A stretch of 64,000 nt of DNA from JAHEEL01 sp963836085 (GCA_963836085.1 CAWIHT010000002.1:186001-250000), one strand, 5' to 3'. Counted from the stretch's first letter, positions 24,928-33,773 are shown. Numbers and translations: made by a program. Notes: generated from the letters alone by a model not told the origin.

Positions 24928-25038
24928 GAGAACCTTCCAGGGAGGAGGATCGGAAGAATAGGGCGAACCGGCGGTGACCACGCTGCTGCGGTCGGGGCCG
25001 CTGGGACGGACGGTGGGTGGATGGCCTAACGTCTGCAC

Positions 25039-26013
25039 GTGAAGAACGACACGCTGACCACCCTCATCGAGTCCAGCGACCTCGATGGCCTCGTTCGGTA
25101 CGTCGACGGTCTCGTTGTGGCTCGCGATTGGAACGGGATCGAGGTGATGCGCGACCGCTGCCGCGAGGCGGTCGAGCGCGGCAAACAGGTCTGGGGTCCC
25201 GCCGAGTATGCCGAATACCGGATTGCGCTCGACGGACCGGCCGACCGAGCCGTGGAGGTCCTCGGTGACGGCAAGGGGAGGTATGGCCCTGGGCCGCTCT
25301 GGGAGGTCGCCGCATCGCGCCACTCGTGGGACGAACTCGAACCCCTGGTGACGGTGCCAACGCTCAGAGCCCTCATGGGGCACGAGCGGTCGATCCGCGG
25401 CGATACGGTCGACCCGGACACCATCGATCCCCACATCCTGGAGACTCCGACGACGCTCCAACCCTGGGAGCCGGACTATCCAACCGTCGTGTACCGGGCC
25501 GACGGCGCCGACTTTCCCGAAGGGGACCGGAGCCCACTCACCTGGGTCGATCTGCCAGACACCGCAGCATCCGTTGACGATGAGGGTGTCGGCGAGGCGC
25601 TCCTCGCGCTCGTCCGGCCCTGGTGGGATGAGTCGAGCGGTCACGCCGATGTTGTGCAGGTCGAAGGGACAGCGCTCGGCGCGATCCGGGCGCTCGGGCC
25701 GCACCGGGCGAGGGTGGCCGACGTACCGCTCGCCGAAGCCCTGTCCGCCATGGTGTGGACCGGGGCGAGCGGTGGAGCTTTTGGGAGCCGGCGCGGAACG
25801 CCCGTCGGCCGAACGCTGACCTGGCTCGTACTCGCAGCAACACTCGGCTACGACGAGATACCCCAGGATCCGTCCGTGCTCGACGAAGCCTCGGAACTCC
25901 GGTGGGTGCTGTGGAGTCCCGGCGACGCCGTCGGCGGCTGGGCGCTCCACCTGGCCGTGGAAGATCCGCAAGATGGCGTCGCGTGGGCCATCAGCGCGGT
26001 CGATATGGCCTAG
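25039..26013 (+). CDS. hypothetical protein (324 aa)
   Basis: I do not recognise the family. The product starts at GTG 25039 and has no TM or signal peptide. It has a helical N-terminal third (DLDGLVRYVDGLVVARDW), a middle PTLRALMGHERSIRGDTVDP, and a C-terminal part with GALGAIRALGP-like and WTGASGGAFGSRRG segments that could bind a ligand. Coding is supported by codon use. It sits between ychF (divergent) and the LCP gene (same strand, 49-base gap). Confidence 0.7.
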   Translation: MKNDTLTTLIESSDLDGLVRYVDGLVVARDWNGIEVMRDRCREAVERGKQVWGPAEYAEYRIALDGPADRAVEVLGDGKGRYGPGPLWEVAASRHSWDELEPLVTVPTLRALMGHERSIRGDTVDPDTIDPHILETPTTLQPWEPDYPTVVYRADGADFPEGDRSPLTWVDLPDTAASVDDEGVGEALLALVRPWWDESSGHADVVQVEGTALGAIRALGPHRARVADVPLAEALSAMVWTGASGGAFGSRRGTPVGRTLTWLVLAATLGYDEIPQDPSVLDEASELRWVLWSPGDAVGGWALHLAVEDPQDGVAWAISAVDMA

Positions 26014-26062
26014 GGCGACGCCCGACGGCGCGGACAGCGGAATCGCGGCGTAACGTTGGCAT

Positions 26063-27730
26063 ATGACGGCTGGGCGCAACGTGGAAGGCGAGTCAGGACG
26101 ATCGTCGATCGTCGCTGCCGTGCTCTCCGCGGTCATCCCGGGAGCCGGCCAGTGGTATGCCCGCCGATTCGTTCGCGGAGCGCTCTTCTTCGCACCGTTC
26201 GCCGTCGTTGGCATCACCGCCGTGGTGGCTGTTGCCGGCGGAGTGATCGGGTTCCGGTCCGTGCTCTCATGGGCGGTTCAACCCGCGCTCCTGAAGATGT
26301 CATTGATTGTTAACGGCGCTCTGCTGGTCTGGCGAGTTGCCGCCGTTGTCGATGCATACCGGGTGTCCGGCGGCAGACGATCATCGCCCCACGTCGCCGC
26401 GCTCGCCCTCGGGGTCCTCGTCATCCTCGTTGCGGCCCCACAGATGGCTGCGGCGTCGTACACGGTCCGTGGCATCGCGCTCCTCGAGACGGTGTTCGTT
26501 GCCGAGGAGAAGCCAAAGTCGACGACGACCGTGCTCTCGGCCGAGTTGACACCCGAACCGGTTGCCCAGGATGTTCGATCCGTCTGGACCGAACCGGTGG
26601 CGTTCGAGTTCGACCGGTCGGCACGGAACCTCGTGTTCCGTCCCGGGATCGGCGACCCGGAGGCGGTGGCCACGTGGGCGGAGATCGTCGCGCCGCCAAC
26701 GCCTGAAGCGCCCTTTCTGCCGTTCGCCGAGCGGGTCGGAGCGGAACGGCTGACGATCCTGCTGGTCGGAGGCGATGAGGGGCCGGGTCGCGAAGGCCTA
26801 CGGACCGATTCCATGATCGTCGCCACCGTCGACGTGAACACCGGAGAAGCGGCCCTCTTCGGTCTGCCCCGGAACTTCAAGCGTGTCCCGCTGCCGGATG
26901 CGTTCCGAAAGTCCTTCGTCAACCTCCAGAAGGAAGTCCATGCGACCGAGGGCGTGGACAAAGACGGTGACGGGTTCTTCGACCACTGGACCGACCGGGA
27001 TGGTGACGAGATCCCCGACCCGCCCCCGTTCGTCTCGTGCCGCTGCTTCCCAGTGATGCTCAACCGGGTCCACCAATACACGAAGGACTGGACGGGCACG
27101 TACCCCGACACCCCGGACCCCGGCCTCGCCGCGCTGCGCGACGTCATCGCAAACCTGATCGACCTGCCCATCGACTACTACATGATGGTGAACATGGAGG
27201 GCTTCGTCGATGTGATCGACGCTATCGGTGGCGTTGAAGTGATGGTCACTGAGCCCTACCACGTGGCGGTCTCTGCGCCTTCCGAGGACTCATCGAAGGC
27301 CAAGGTCAACGTCGAACCCGGGTTGAACCGACTGACCGGCCTGGAAGCGCTTGCCTACTCGCGCTGGAGGATCGGTTCGTCCGACTACGATCGGATGCAG
27401 CGCCAACGGTGCCTCATCCGTGCGGCCGCCGACCAGGCCGACCCGTTGACCGTCGCCCGATCGTTTCACACGCTGGCCGATGTCATCGAACGGTCGGTAG
27501 TGACCGACATCCCACTGATCCTGCTGCCCGACCTGGTCGACATCCTTGGCCGGGTTGACATGCACCGCATCGCCACGGTCGGACTCGTGCCTCCGCGATA
27601 CAACAGTGGCCGGGCGCCGGGCGGGTACCCGATTCCCAACGTCAGCAGGATCCGATCGAAGGTCGCTGAGGTCCTCGAGGGCGGCGTTCAGGAGTTGAGC
27701 ACCGAATCTGGAAGCGAGTGCGGGACGTAG
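26063..27730 (+). CDS. LytR-CpsA-Psr family ligase with calcium-loop-like insert
   Basis: The 555-residue protein has an N-terminal membrane region of about four TM segments (residues 15-140) and an extracellular LCP domain. LCP motifs are LRTDSMIVATVDVNTGEAAL, the Arg-bearing LPRNFKRVP, and IGGVEVMV followed by LEALAYSRWRIGSSDYDRMQRQR (in parts). LCP enzymes attach teichoic acid- or arabinogalactan-like polymers to peptidoglycan. Unusually, the domain carries an insert with two DxDGDG-type loops (DKDGDGFFDHW and DRDGDEIPDP) and FVSCRCFP, suggesting a Ca2+-bound, disulfide-bearing hairpin. Confidence 0.88.
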   Translation: MTAGRNVEGESGRSSIVAAVLSAVIPGAGQWYARRFVRGALFFAPFAVVGITAVVAVAGGVIGFRSVLSWAVQPALLKMSLIVNGALLVWRVAAVVDAYRVSGGRRSSPHVAALALGVLVILVAAPQMAAASYTVRGIALLETVFVAEEKPKSTTTVLSAELTPEPVAQDVRSVWTEPVAFEFDRSARNLVFRPGIGDPEAVATWAEIVAPPTPEAPFLPFAERVGAERLTILLVGGDEGPGREGLRTDSMIVATVDVNTGEAALFGLPRNFKRVPLPDAFRKSFVNLQKEVHATEGVDKDGDGFFDHWTDRDGDEIPDPPPFVSCRCFPVMLNRVHQYTKDWTGTYPDTPDPGLAALRDVIANLIDLPIDYYMMVNMEGFVDVIDAIGGVEVMVTEPYHVAVSAPSEDSSKAKVNVEPGLNRLTGLEALAYSRWRIGSSDYDRMQRQRCLIRAAADQADPLTVARSFHTLADVIERSVVTDIPLILLPDLVDILGRVDMHRIATVGLVPPRYNSGRAPGGYPIPNVSRIRSKVAEVLEGGVQELSTESGSECGT

Positions 27731-27736
27731 CCTCGG

Positions 27737-28114
27737 TCAGCGCAGGTTGGCTTCTGCCGCCTGAGGATCATCCACCGTCACGGCGAAATGAAGTCCTTCG
27801 GCGTTTGAGTGGAGGAGATAGATCGAGTCGATGTTTACGCCAGCGTCGGCAAGGCGTTGCGCAACTTCGGCGAGGGCACCCGGCTCGTCCGGCAGGAAGG
27901 TGTCGAGCACGAGCCGCTCCTCAAAGTGGACACCAGCGGTCTGGAGCACCCTCCTGGTCGCGTCGGCGTCATCCGGCATGAGGCGGACGAGGCTCTCGTT
28001 GTCCGAGCCGATCGCGGCGAGCGATTGGATGTGGACGCCGGCGTCCGACAGCTTGCGAGCAAGGGTGGCCAGCTGACCCGGTTGGTTTGCAAGGGTGACC
28101 GAGAACTCTTTCAT
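27737..28114 (-). CDS. tandem ACT-domain protein
   Basis: The 125-residue protein consists of two ACT-like repeats (MKEFSVTLANQPGQLATLARKL, split around residue 20, and LDTFLPDEPGALAEVAQRL). ACT domains bind amino acids or similar ligands; no catalytic domain is attached, so it is a stand-alone sensor. It follows the small membrane protein gene with an ATGA overlap and converges on the LCP gene. Confidence 0.88.
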   Translation of the reverse strand: MKEFSVTLANQPGQLATLARKLSDAGVHIQSLAAIGSDNESLVRLMPDDADATRRVLQTAGVHFEERLVLDTFLPDEPGALAEVAQRLADAGVNIDSIYLLHSNAEGLHFAVTVDDPQAAEANLR

Positions 28115-28314
28115 GGACTCATCCTACGCCATGAGACCTCAGATTGGATAGCGATGACAACGTCGGGAGAGCGCGTTGGCCGCACGACGCGAACGATGAC
28201 GGGGAACAGAAGCGTCGCCACCATGGCAACGACGATGACCACGACGATGGCCGCGCGCACGATGCGGCGGCGCCGCAGTTGCTCGATCTCCTCGGGGGTC
28301 AGGTCGTCGTCCAC
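28111..28314 (-). CDS. small single-pass membrane protein (67 aa)
   Basis: Starting at GTG 28314, the product has an acidic helical N-terminus (DDDLTPEEIEQLRRRR) and one strong TM segment (AAIVVVIVVAMVATLLFPVIV), then a short tail. Its stop overlaps the ACT gene start, so the two are coupled. The frame extends upstream to 28386, but that would cross the LexA box. The start is tentative and no family is recognised. Confidence 0.6.
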   Translation of the reverse strand: MDDDLTPEEIEQLRRRRIVRAAIVVVIVVAMVATLLFPVIVRVVRPTRSPDVVIAIQSEVSWRRMSP

Positions 28315-28350
28315 GCCCCGATTCTGGTCGACATCGATACCCCATGCGTA

Positions 28351-28366
28351 TCGAACATATGTTCGA
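28351..28366 (+). promoter_or_regulatory. LexA (SOS) box upstream of dnaE2
   Basis: TCGAACATATGTTCGA is identical to the box at 3096-3111. TAGTCT (28368-28373) follows as a probable -10 element. The expected transcription start therefore falls at or next to the dnaE2 GTG (28380). Because the box is palindromic and lies between divergent genes, it may also affect the small membrane protein/ACT unit. Confidence 0.93.
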
Positions 28367-28379
28367 TTAGTCTGGCTGG

Positions 28380-31300
28380 GTGGCACGGTACGCAGAGCTT
28401 CACGCTCACACGAACTTCAGCTTCCTCGATGGAGCCTCTCATCCGTATGAACTCGTCGCGGTCGCTGCCGAACTGGGGTACACGGCCCTGGCCGTCACGG
28501 ACCACGACGGATTTCGCGGTGCGGCAAAGACTCATATCGCTGCCCGCGACCTTGGCGTCCCCATCGTGTACGGCACCGAAGTTGGGATGAGCAGGGAGCT
28601 GCCCGGCGCCGGTCCCCGGTCGCCAGTCCCCGAAGAGGCTGAGGGCGCCCCCCCTGCCGGGCCGAGGCGGGGGAGGATTCGGCGGATGCATGGGAGCAAG
28701 CCGGTCGACGTCCCTGCAACCGACCACATCGTGCTGCTCGCCCCCGATCCGGCGGGGTACGCCTCAATCAGCCGGTTCGTGACCAGGGGGCAGTTCCGTG
28801 GCAAGAAGGACCTGCCGGCCTATGACTATGCCGAACTCGACGAAGCATCGCGAGACGGCAACCTCGTGGCGCTCACCGGGTGTCGCGACGGTGCCGTCCC
28901 CCGCGCAGCACAGGCTGGCGATCTCGCAGGAGCAATGGCGGCTGCAGCGAGGCTTCGGGAGATTTTCGCCGGCCGCCTCTTCATCGAACTCACTCACCAC
29001 GGGATGCCAGACGACGATGACCGCAATGATCTCCTCTTCGAGGTGTCACGACGCCTCCGCATCCCATGCGTGGCGACCAACAACGTGCACTACGCCCGGC
29101 GCTGCGATGCCGATCTCTCCGAGGTCCTTGCGGCGATCGCCGGCAGACGCGACCTCGATACTGCAGACGGTTTCCGGCCTGCGACCGACCTGCGTCACCT
29201 TCGGTCCCCGGACGAGATGGTGAACCGGTTCGCTCGCTATCCGGGGGCCGTCGATCGTGCGGCCGATCTCGGAGAGTCGCTCGCGTTCGATCTCGACCTC
29301 CTCGCCCCCGAGCTACCCGACTTCCCGAAGCCCGGATCGTTCACGACCGAGGATGAGTATCTGCGGCACCTTGTAGAGGAAGGCGCCCGTGACGTCTATC
29401 CGGGTCGAGAGGACGGGATCGACGCTGCTGCCCGCCTCCGCCTCGACCACGAACTCGCGGTGATCAGCGAGCTTGGCTTCTCCGGGTTCTTCCTGGTCGC
29501 GTGGGACATCGTCACGTATGCACGGTCGCAAGATATCTACTGCCAGATCCGCGGTTCGGGCGCCGATTCCGCGGTGTGTCGTTGCATCGGCCTGACCCGG
29601 GTCGACCCGATCCGCCTGAGTCTGCCCTTCGAGCGTTTCCTCTCCGAGGAGCGTGGCCGGCCACCGGACATCGACATCGACTTTGAAGCGGAGCGGCGCG
29701 AGGACGTCATCCAGTACTGCTATCGACGCTACGGCAGAGAACGAGCAGCGATGGTGGCGAACGTCATCACCTACCGCGCCAAGTCCGTGCTCCAGGACGT
29801 CGGGAAGGCGTTCGGCCTCACCCAGGCGCAGGTCAACGGGCTCACCCGCTACCTCGACACGCGAGACCCCGCATCCATCGGCGAGTCCGTCGACTTGCCG
29901 GACGGACTGACCAGCGACCTCATCGTCGACGTATGCCGACGTCTCGACGGCTTTCCGCGTCACCTGGGCATCCACTCGGGGGGCATGGTGATTGCGCGGA
30001 GACCGCTCTGGGAGACAGTGCCGATGGAGTGGGGGAGGATGGAGGACCGTTCGGTGCTCCAGTGGGACAAAGACGACTGCGCGACGATGGGCATCGTCAA
30101 GTTCGACCTGCTTGCGCTCGGTGCCCTGAACGCTCTGCATCTCACCGTCGACCTCATCGAAGAGATGCATGGTCTCGATCTCGACCTTGCGACCATTCCC
30201 CAGGAACCCATCGTGTACGACATGCTGACCCGTGCCGACACGGTCGGGATCTTCCAGGTGGAATCGCGCGCACAGATGGCGACCCTCCCGAAGCTGAAAC
30301 CGAGGAGTTTCTACGACCTGGCCATCGAGGTTGCGCTGATCCGACCCGGTCCCATCCAGGGTCAGTCGGTCCATCCGTTCCTCCGTCGCCGCAACGGCGA
30401 GGAGCCGATCCGGTACCCGCATCCGTCTGCCGAGCCGATCCTCAAGAAGACGCTCGGTGTTCCGGTCTTCCAAGAGCAGCTGATGGAGCTCGCCAGGGTC
30501 TGTGCCGGCTTCACCCCAGGCCAGTCCGATCGTCTCCGGCAGGCCATGACCCACAAGCGGGCATCCGAGGCCATGGACCGGCTCCGCGATGAGGTGTTCG
30601 CCGGCATGGCGAACAACGGCGTCGTCGGCGCTCCGGCAGACGAGATCTGGGAGAAGCTCCAGGGGTTCGCATCATTCGGGTTCCCGGAGAGCCACTCGGT
30701 ATCGTTCGCCTACATTGTCTACGCCGCCTCGTGGTTGAAGTATCACTGGCCAGCTGAGTTCTTCGCCGGGCTGCTCAACGCACAGCCGATGGGTTTCTAC
30801 ACCCCCAACTCCCTGGTGCAGGATGCCCAGCATCACGGCGTCGTCGTGCTGACCCCCGATGTGAACCGGTCTGCGTTCGATTGCACGATTGAGCCGATCG
30901 AGGTTGGCCAGAGCGACACCGTGGAGTACCTCAGGGGTTCGTGGAGGCGGGGGAGAGGCCCGATCGACGATCCCGACCGTCCCGCGGTGGCGCTCCGTCT
31001 CGGCCTCCGGTATGTCAGGAACCTCGGTGAGAGCGAGATCATCCGGATCGAGGCGGCACGGATGACCGGTGGCGACTTCAGCACTCCGGAGGACCTCGCT
31101 CAACGGACAGGACTCGCCCTCGATGCATACGAGGGTCTCGCGGCGTCCGGTTCACTCGTTCCGGTGGGTCTCGATCGGAGAGACGGAATGTGGACGGCGG
31201 GGATGCTCACCGAACTCGGACCCGGTCGTCTATCCCTGCCTGCAGGAGACGCCGTTCCCCCACTCAAGGAGATGACGCCGCAGGAACGAGTCCAGGCCGA

Positions 31301-31682
31301 CCTCTGGTCGACGGGGATCTCGACGACCCATCCGGTCTCTCTCGCGCGGGTTGCCCTCAACGATCACGGGTGCCGCCCCATCGATACGGTTCTTGCCGAC
31401 CGCAGACACGGCACCCGCGCCCGCGTCGGAGGGATCATCACGCATCGACAACGCCCATCGACCGCTCGCGGTGTCCGCTTCTTGAACCTCGAGGACGAGA
31501 CCGGTCTCCTCAACGTGGTCGTCCTGCCGCAGGTGTGGGAGACCCACTACGAAGTCGCACGCAAGGCCGTCGGTGTGGTGATCGACGGCGTCATCGAACA
31601 CGTCGACGGTGTTACGAACTTCGTCGCCCATCGGTTCGAGCGGTGGTCGATCGATCGGGTCCCTTCGCGAGATTTCAGATAA
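28380..31682 (+). CDS. dnaE2: error-prone DNA polymerase III alpha subunit DnaE2
   Basis: This 1100-residue C-family polymerase is the catalytic member of the ImuA'/ImuB/DnaE2 mutasome. The PHP domain begins at once (YAELHAHTNFSFLDGAS). The palm carries PDIDIDFE (residues about 429-436) with the catalytic aspartates, after GSGADSAVC. The thumb/fingers follow (LAIEVALIRPGPIQG), then a helix-hairpin-helix region and a C-terminal OB fold (GGIITHRQRPSTARGVRF). It starts at GTG 28380 with no clear ribosome-binding site, 14 bases after the LexA box. Residues about 71-112 are a Pro/Arg-rich stretch that looks inserted. Confidence 0.95.
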   Translation: MARYAELHAHTNFSFLDGASHPYELVAVAAELGYTALAVTDHDGFRGAAKTHIAARDLGVPIVYGTEVGMSRELPGAGPRSPVPEEAEGAPPAGPRRGRIRRMHGSKPVDVPATDHIVLLAPDPAGYASISRFVTRGQFRGKKDLPAYDYAELDEASRDGNLVALTGCRDGAVPRAAQAGDLAGAMAAAARLREIFAGRLFIELTHHGMPDDDDRNDLLFEVSRRLRIPCVATNNVHYARRCDADLSEVLAAIAGRRDLDTADGFRPATDLRHLRSPDEMVNRFARYPGAVDRAADLGESLAFDLDLLAPELPDFPKPGSFTTEDEYLRHLVEEGARDVYPGREDGIDAAARLRLDHELAVISELGFSGFFLVAWDIVTYARSQDIYCQIRGSGADSAVCRCIGLTRVDPIRLSLPFERFLSEERGRPPDIDIDFEAERREDVIQYCYRRYGRERAAMVANVITYRAKSVLQDVGKAFGLTQAQVNGLTRYLDTRDPASIGESVDLPDGLTSDLIVDVCRRLDGFPRHLGIHSGGMVIARRPLWETVPMEWGRMEDRSVLQWDKDDCATMGIVKFDLLALGALNALHLTVDLIEEMHGLDLDLATIPQEPIVYDMLTRADTVGIFQVESRAQMATLPKLKPRSFYDLAIEVALIRPGPIQGQSVHPFLRRRNGEEPIRYPHPSAEPILKKTLGVPVFQEQLMELARVCAGFTPGQSDRLRQAMTHKRASEAMDRLRDEVFAGMANNGVVGAPADEIWEKLQGFASFGFPESHSVSFAYIVYAASWLKYHWPAEFFAGLLNAQPMGFYTPNSLVQDAQHHGVVVLTPDVNRSAFDCTIEPIEVGQSDTVEYLRGSWRRGRGPIDDPDRPAVALRLGLRYVRNLGESEIIRIEAARMTGGDFSTPEDLAQRTGLALDAYEGLAASGSLVPVGLDRRDGMWTAGMLTELGPGRLSLPAGDAVPPLKEMTPQERVQADLWSTGISTTHPVSLARVALNDHGCRPIDTVLADRRHGTRARVGGIITHRQRPSTARGVRFLNLEDETGLLNVVVLPQVWETHYEVARKAVGVVIDGVIEHVDGVTNFVAHRFERWSIDRVPSRDFR

Positions 31683-31743
31683 TCGGACTTCACTTTTGAG
31701 GGTCGATCTGCCGATGAAGACCTGTAGTCGACATGGAGGGCCG

Positions 31744-32223
31744 ATGACCAAGACGTTCACTGGAGCAGTGATGCTCCCCGGAGAGGCAGGGAACGGCCTC
31801 GAAGCCACCTTGTGCCTCGACCCGGAGCGTGTGACGCTCACGGCCGGCGACAGCCAACTCGGATCCTGGGACCGTGCCGACTATCTGATCACGCCGGAGA
31901 GCAATGGCTCATTCGGACTCACCCTCGGTGGCGAGACTCTTCTGTTCCGACCCGATTCACCCGCTGAATTCTCCGGGACGTCCGCTGTTCCACTTGCCGA
32001 ACCCCAGGCAGAGCCGCTGATCACGATTCCGACCAGCGAGACCTCTTCGGCGTCCATGCCGGCGAAGGCTGAAGACGTCTATATCGACGACGCATTCGAC
32101 AATATCCGGCCGCTCACGGATCTGAACGACGACGGCGGCCTATCCCGCGGATTCGTTGCGGTGATGAGCGTTGCCGCCGGTGTGCTCTCGATTGCTGCCG
32201 TCGTGACCGCTGCCCTGGTCTAG
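31744..32223 (+). CDS. hypothetical protein with C-terminal TM segment
   Basis: ATG 31744 follows GGAGGG directly. The 159-residue product has a beta-rich N-terminal domain (MTKTFTGAVMLPGEAGNGL, LCLDPERVTLTAGDSQLG, resembling a PH-like fold), an acidic linker (VYIDDAFDNIRPL), and one TM helix at the very C-terminus (FVAVMSVAAGVLSIAAVVTA). It is likely tail-anchored with the domain in the cytoplasm. The last 84 bases overlap the convergent threonine aldolase gene. Confidence 0.75.
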   Translation: MTKTFTGAVMLPGEAGNGLEATLCLDPERVTLTAGDSQLGSWDRADYLITPESNGSFGLTLGGETLLFRPDSPAEFSGTSAVPLAEPQAEPLITIPTSETSSASMPAKAEDVYIDDAFDNIRPLTDLNDDGGLSRGFVAVMSVAAGVLSIAAVVTAALV

Positions 32224-33267
32224 GACGTTCTCCAAGCGGGCTCTGGCGACGTCGCAGAGCGCCGCGATCGCCTGATCGGTGTCCGCTTCGGACACATCGA
32301 GGTGGAAGACCGCCCGTATCCGGGTCGGGCCGAGCGAGAGCGTGTCGACGCCTCGCGCCCGTAGGTCGGCAGCGAAATCCTCCGCGTCCGGCACAGTGAA
32401 GTAGACGAGGTTGGTCTGAACCGACCGCAGATCCACCGACAGTCCGTCCAGGTCGGCGATGGCCTCTGCGAACCGACGCGCACGGGTGTGATCGTCGACA
32501 AGACGATTCCGATTGTTCTCAACGGCATACAGGGCACCGGCGGCAATGATGCCGGCCTGACGAAACCCGCCTCCGTACATCTTCTTGAACCATCGGGCCC
32601 GGTCGATCAACTCCTTCGGCCCGGCAAGCGCCGAGCCGATGGGAGCACCAAGTCCCTTCGAGAAGCACACAGTGACGGTGTCGGCCGTCGACGCGTAGTC
32701 GTCGGGTTCAACGCCCGTTGCTGCGGCCGCGTTCCAGAGGCGGGCGCCGTCGAGATGAACTGCAAGGCCGGCGTCCTTCGCCGCGGTCTGAACGGCCTGC
32801 ATTGACGCGAGAGGCCAGATCGTTCCGCCCGCTTCGTTGTGGGTGTTCTCCATCGTGACGAGCGTCGTTGGATCGAAGAGCCCCGGGGGGAATTCGGGAG
32901 AGGGACCCGGAGCTGCTGCGATGACCTGCTCGGCAGTGAACACGCCGAGGTCACCATCGAGAGGCACGATTGAGACACCAGCCAGGGCTGCTGGAGCGCC
33001 GCTCTCGTGGATGAGACTGTGCGAACCGGCATCCATAACGACCCGATCGCCGTGGCGTGTGTGCACCCGGATCCCGATCTGGTTCGCCATGGACCCCGAC
33101 GGCACATAGACGGCGTCTTCCTTGCCGAGGAGGTCAGCGACGTACCGTTCGAGTCGGATGACGGTGGGATCGTCGCCGAGCACGTCGTCACCAACGGGCG
33201 CCGAAACCATTGCTTCGCGCATCTCGGGCGACGGGCGCGTCACCGTATCGGAGCGGAGGTCGATCAT
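32140..33267 (-). CDS. low-specificity L-threonine aldolase
   Basis: The 375-residue PLP enzyme cleaves threonine/allo-threonine to glycine and acetaldehyde. Motifs are IDLRSDTVTRPSPEMREAM, MENTHNEAGGTIWPL, HLDGARLWNA and the PLP lysine in VCFSKGLGAPIGS. The family core ends near residue 345. The last ~27 residues (Gly/Asn/His-rich) are encoded antisense to the TM helix of the convergent gene and are probably a read-through tail. The ATG forms an ATGA overlap with the phosphatase gene upstream. Confidence 0.9.
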   Translation of the reverse strand: MIDLRSDTVTRPSPEMREAMVSAPVGDDVLGDDPTVIRLERYVADLLGKEDAVYVPSGSMANQIGIRVHTRHGDRVVMDAGSHSLIHESGAPAALAGVSIVPLDGDLGVFTAEQVIAAAPGPSPEFPPGLFDPTTLVTMENTHNEAGGTIWPLASMQAVQTAAKDAGLAVHLDGARLWNAAAATGVEPDDYASTADTVTVCFSKGLGAPIGSALAGPKELIDRARWFKKMYGGGFRQAGIIAAGALYAVENNRNRLVDDHTRARRFAEAIADLDGLSVDLRSVQTNLVYFTVPDAEDFAADLRARGVDTLSLGPTRIRAVFHLDVSEADTDQAIAALCDVARARLENVLDQGSGHDGSNREHTGGNAHHRNESAG

Positions 33268-33773
33268 CCCATTTCCCAATCGCCGTCGTCGAATAGTCGG
33301 GGGTGGAGGGCGTATGCGAGCGTGCCGCGGGACCGCGTTGCCTGGTCCCATGTTGCGGCGTCAAGGTCGAATGCCACGACGGTCGCGGTGCGAACGGCGA
33401 TCCGGCCTCCGGTGATTCGCTCGGCGAGCATGGACCACGTCGGCTCGTGTCCGACGAGCATGAGCCGTCCGGCATCACCCCCGCATCGTGCAGCGACAGC
33501 CAGTGCCTCATCGGGGCTGGCACCGTAGAGCTCATCCGCGATCTCGAGCGGCGCCTCCCATCCTCCAGAGAGGCGAACGATGGCCGCCGTTGATTCGGCG
33601 CGCAGCGCCGGAGACGAGATCACCCGATCGGGAATCTCGCCCATCTTCCGGAGGACAACTCCCATCGTCGCTGAGGCGCGTTCGCCCCGTCGGCTGAGCG
33701 GGCGGTTCCGGTCGCCACGGTTCGAAGTATCCCAGTCGGACTTCCCGTGGCGGAGCAGCATGAGTCGTGGCAT
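33264..33773 (-). CDS. SixA-like histidine phosphatase
   Basis: The 169-residue protein has the RHG motif LMLLRHGKSDWD and the second His in LMLVGHEPTW, with S-P-A-L-R-A-E-S-T positioned as in SixA-type phosphohistidine phosphatases. Most homologues are uncharacterised broad phosphatases. Its stop overlaps the threonine aldolase start, so they form a two-gene unit. Confidence 0.88.
   Translation of the reverse strand: MPRLMLLRHGKSDWDTSNRGDRNRPLSRRGERASATMGVVLRKMGEIPDRVISSPALRAESTAAIVRLSGGWEAPLEIADELYGASPDEALAVAARCGGDAGRLMLVGHEPTWSMLAERITGGRIAVRTATVVAFDLDAATWDQATRSRGTLAYALHPRLFDDGDWEMG

Noticed and set aside
24928..26217. Upstream extension of the ychF reading frame by about 430 codons
   Set aside because: The extension is antisense to the plus-strand hypothetical gene and unlike any YchF. 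GTG 24927 with GGAAGG gives exactly the family length.
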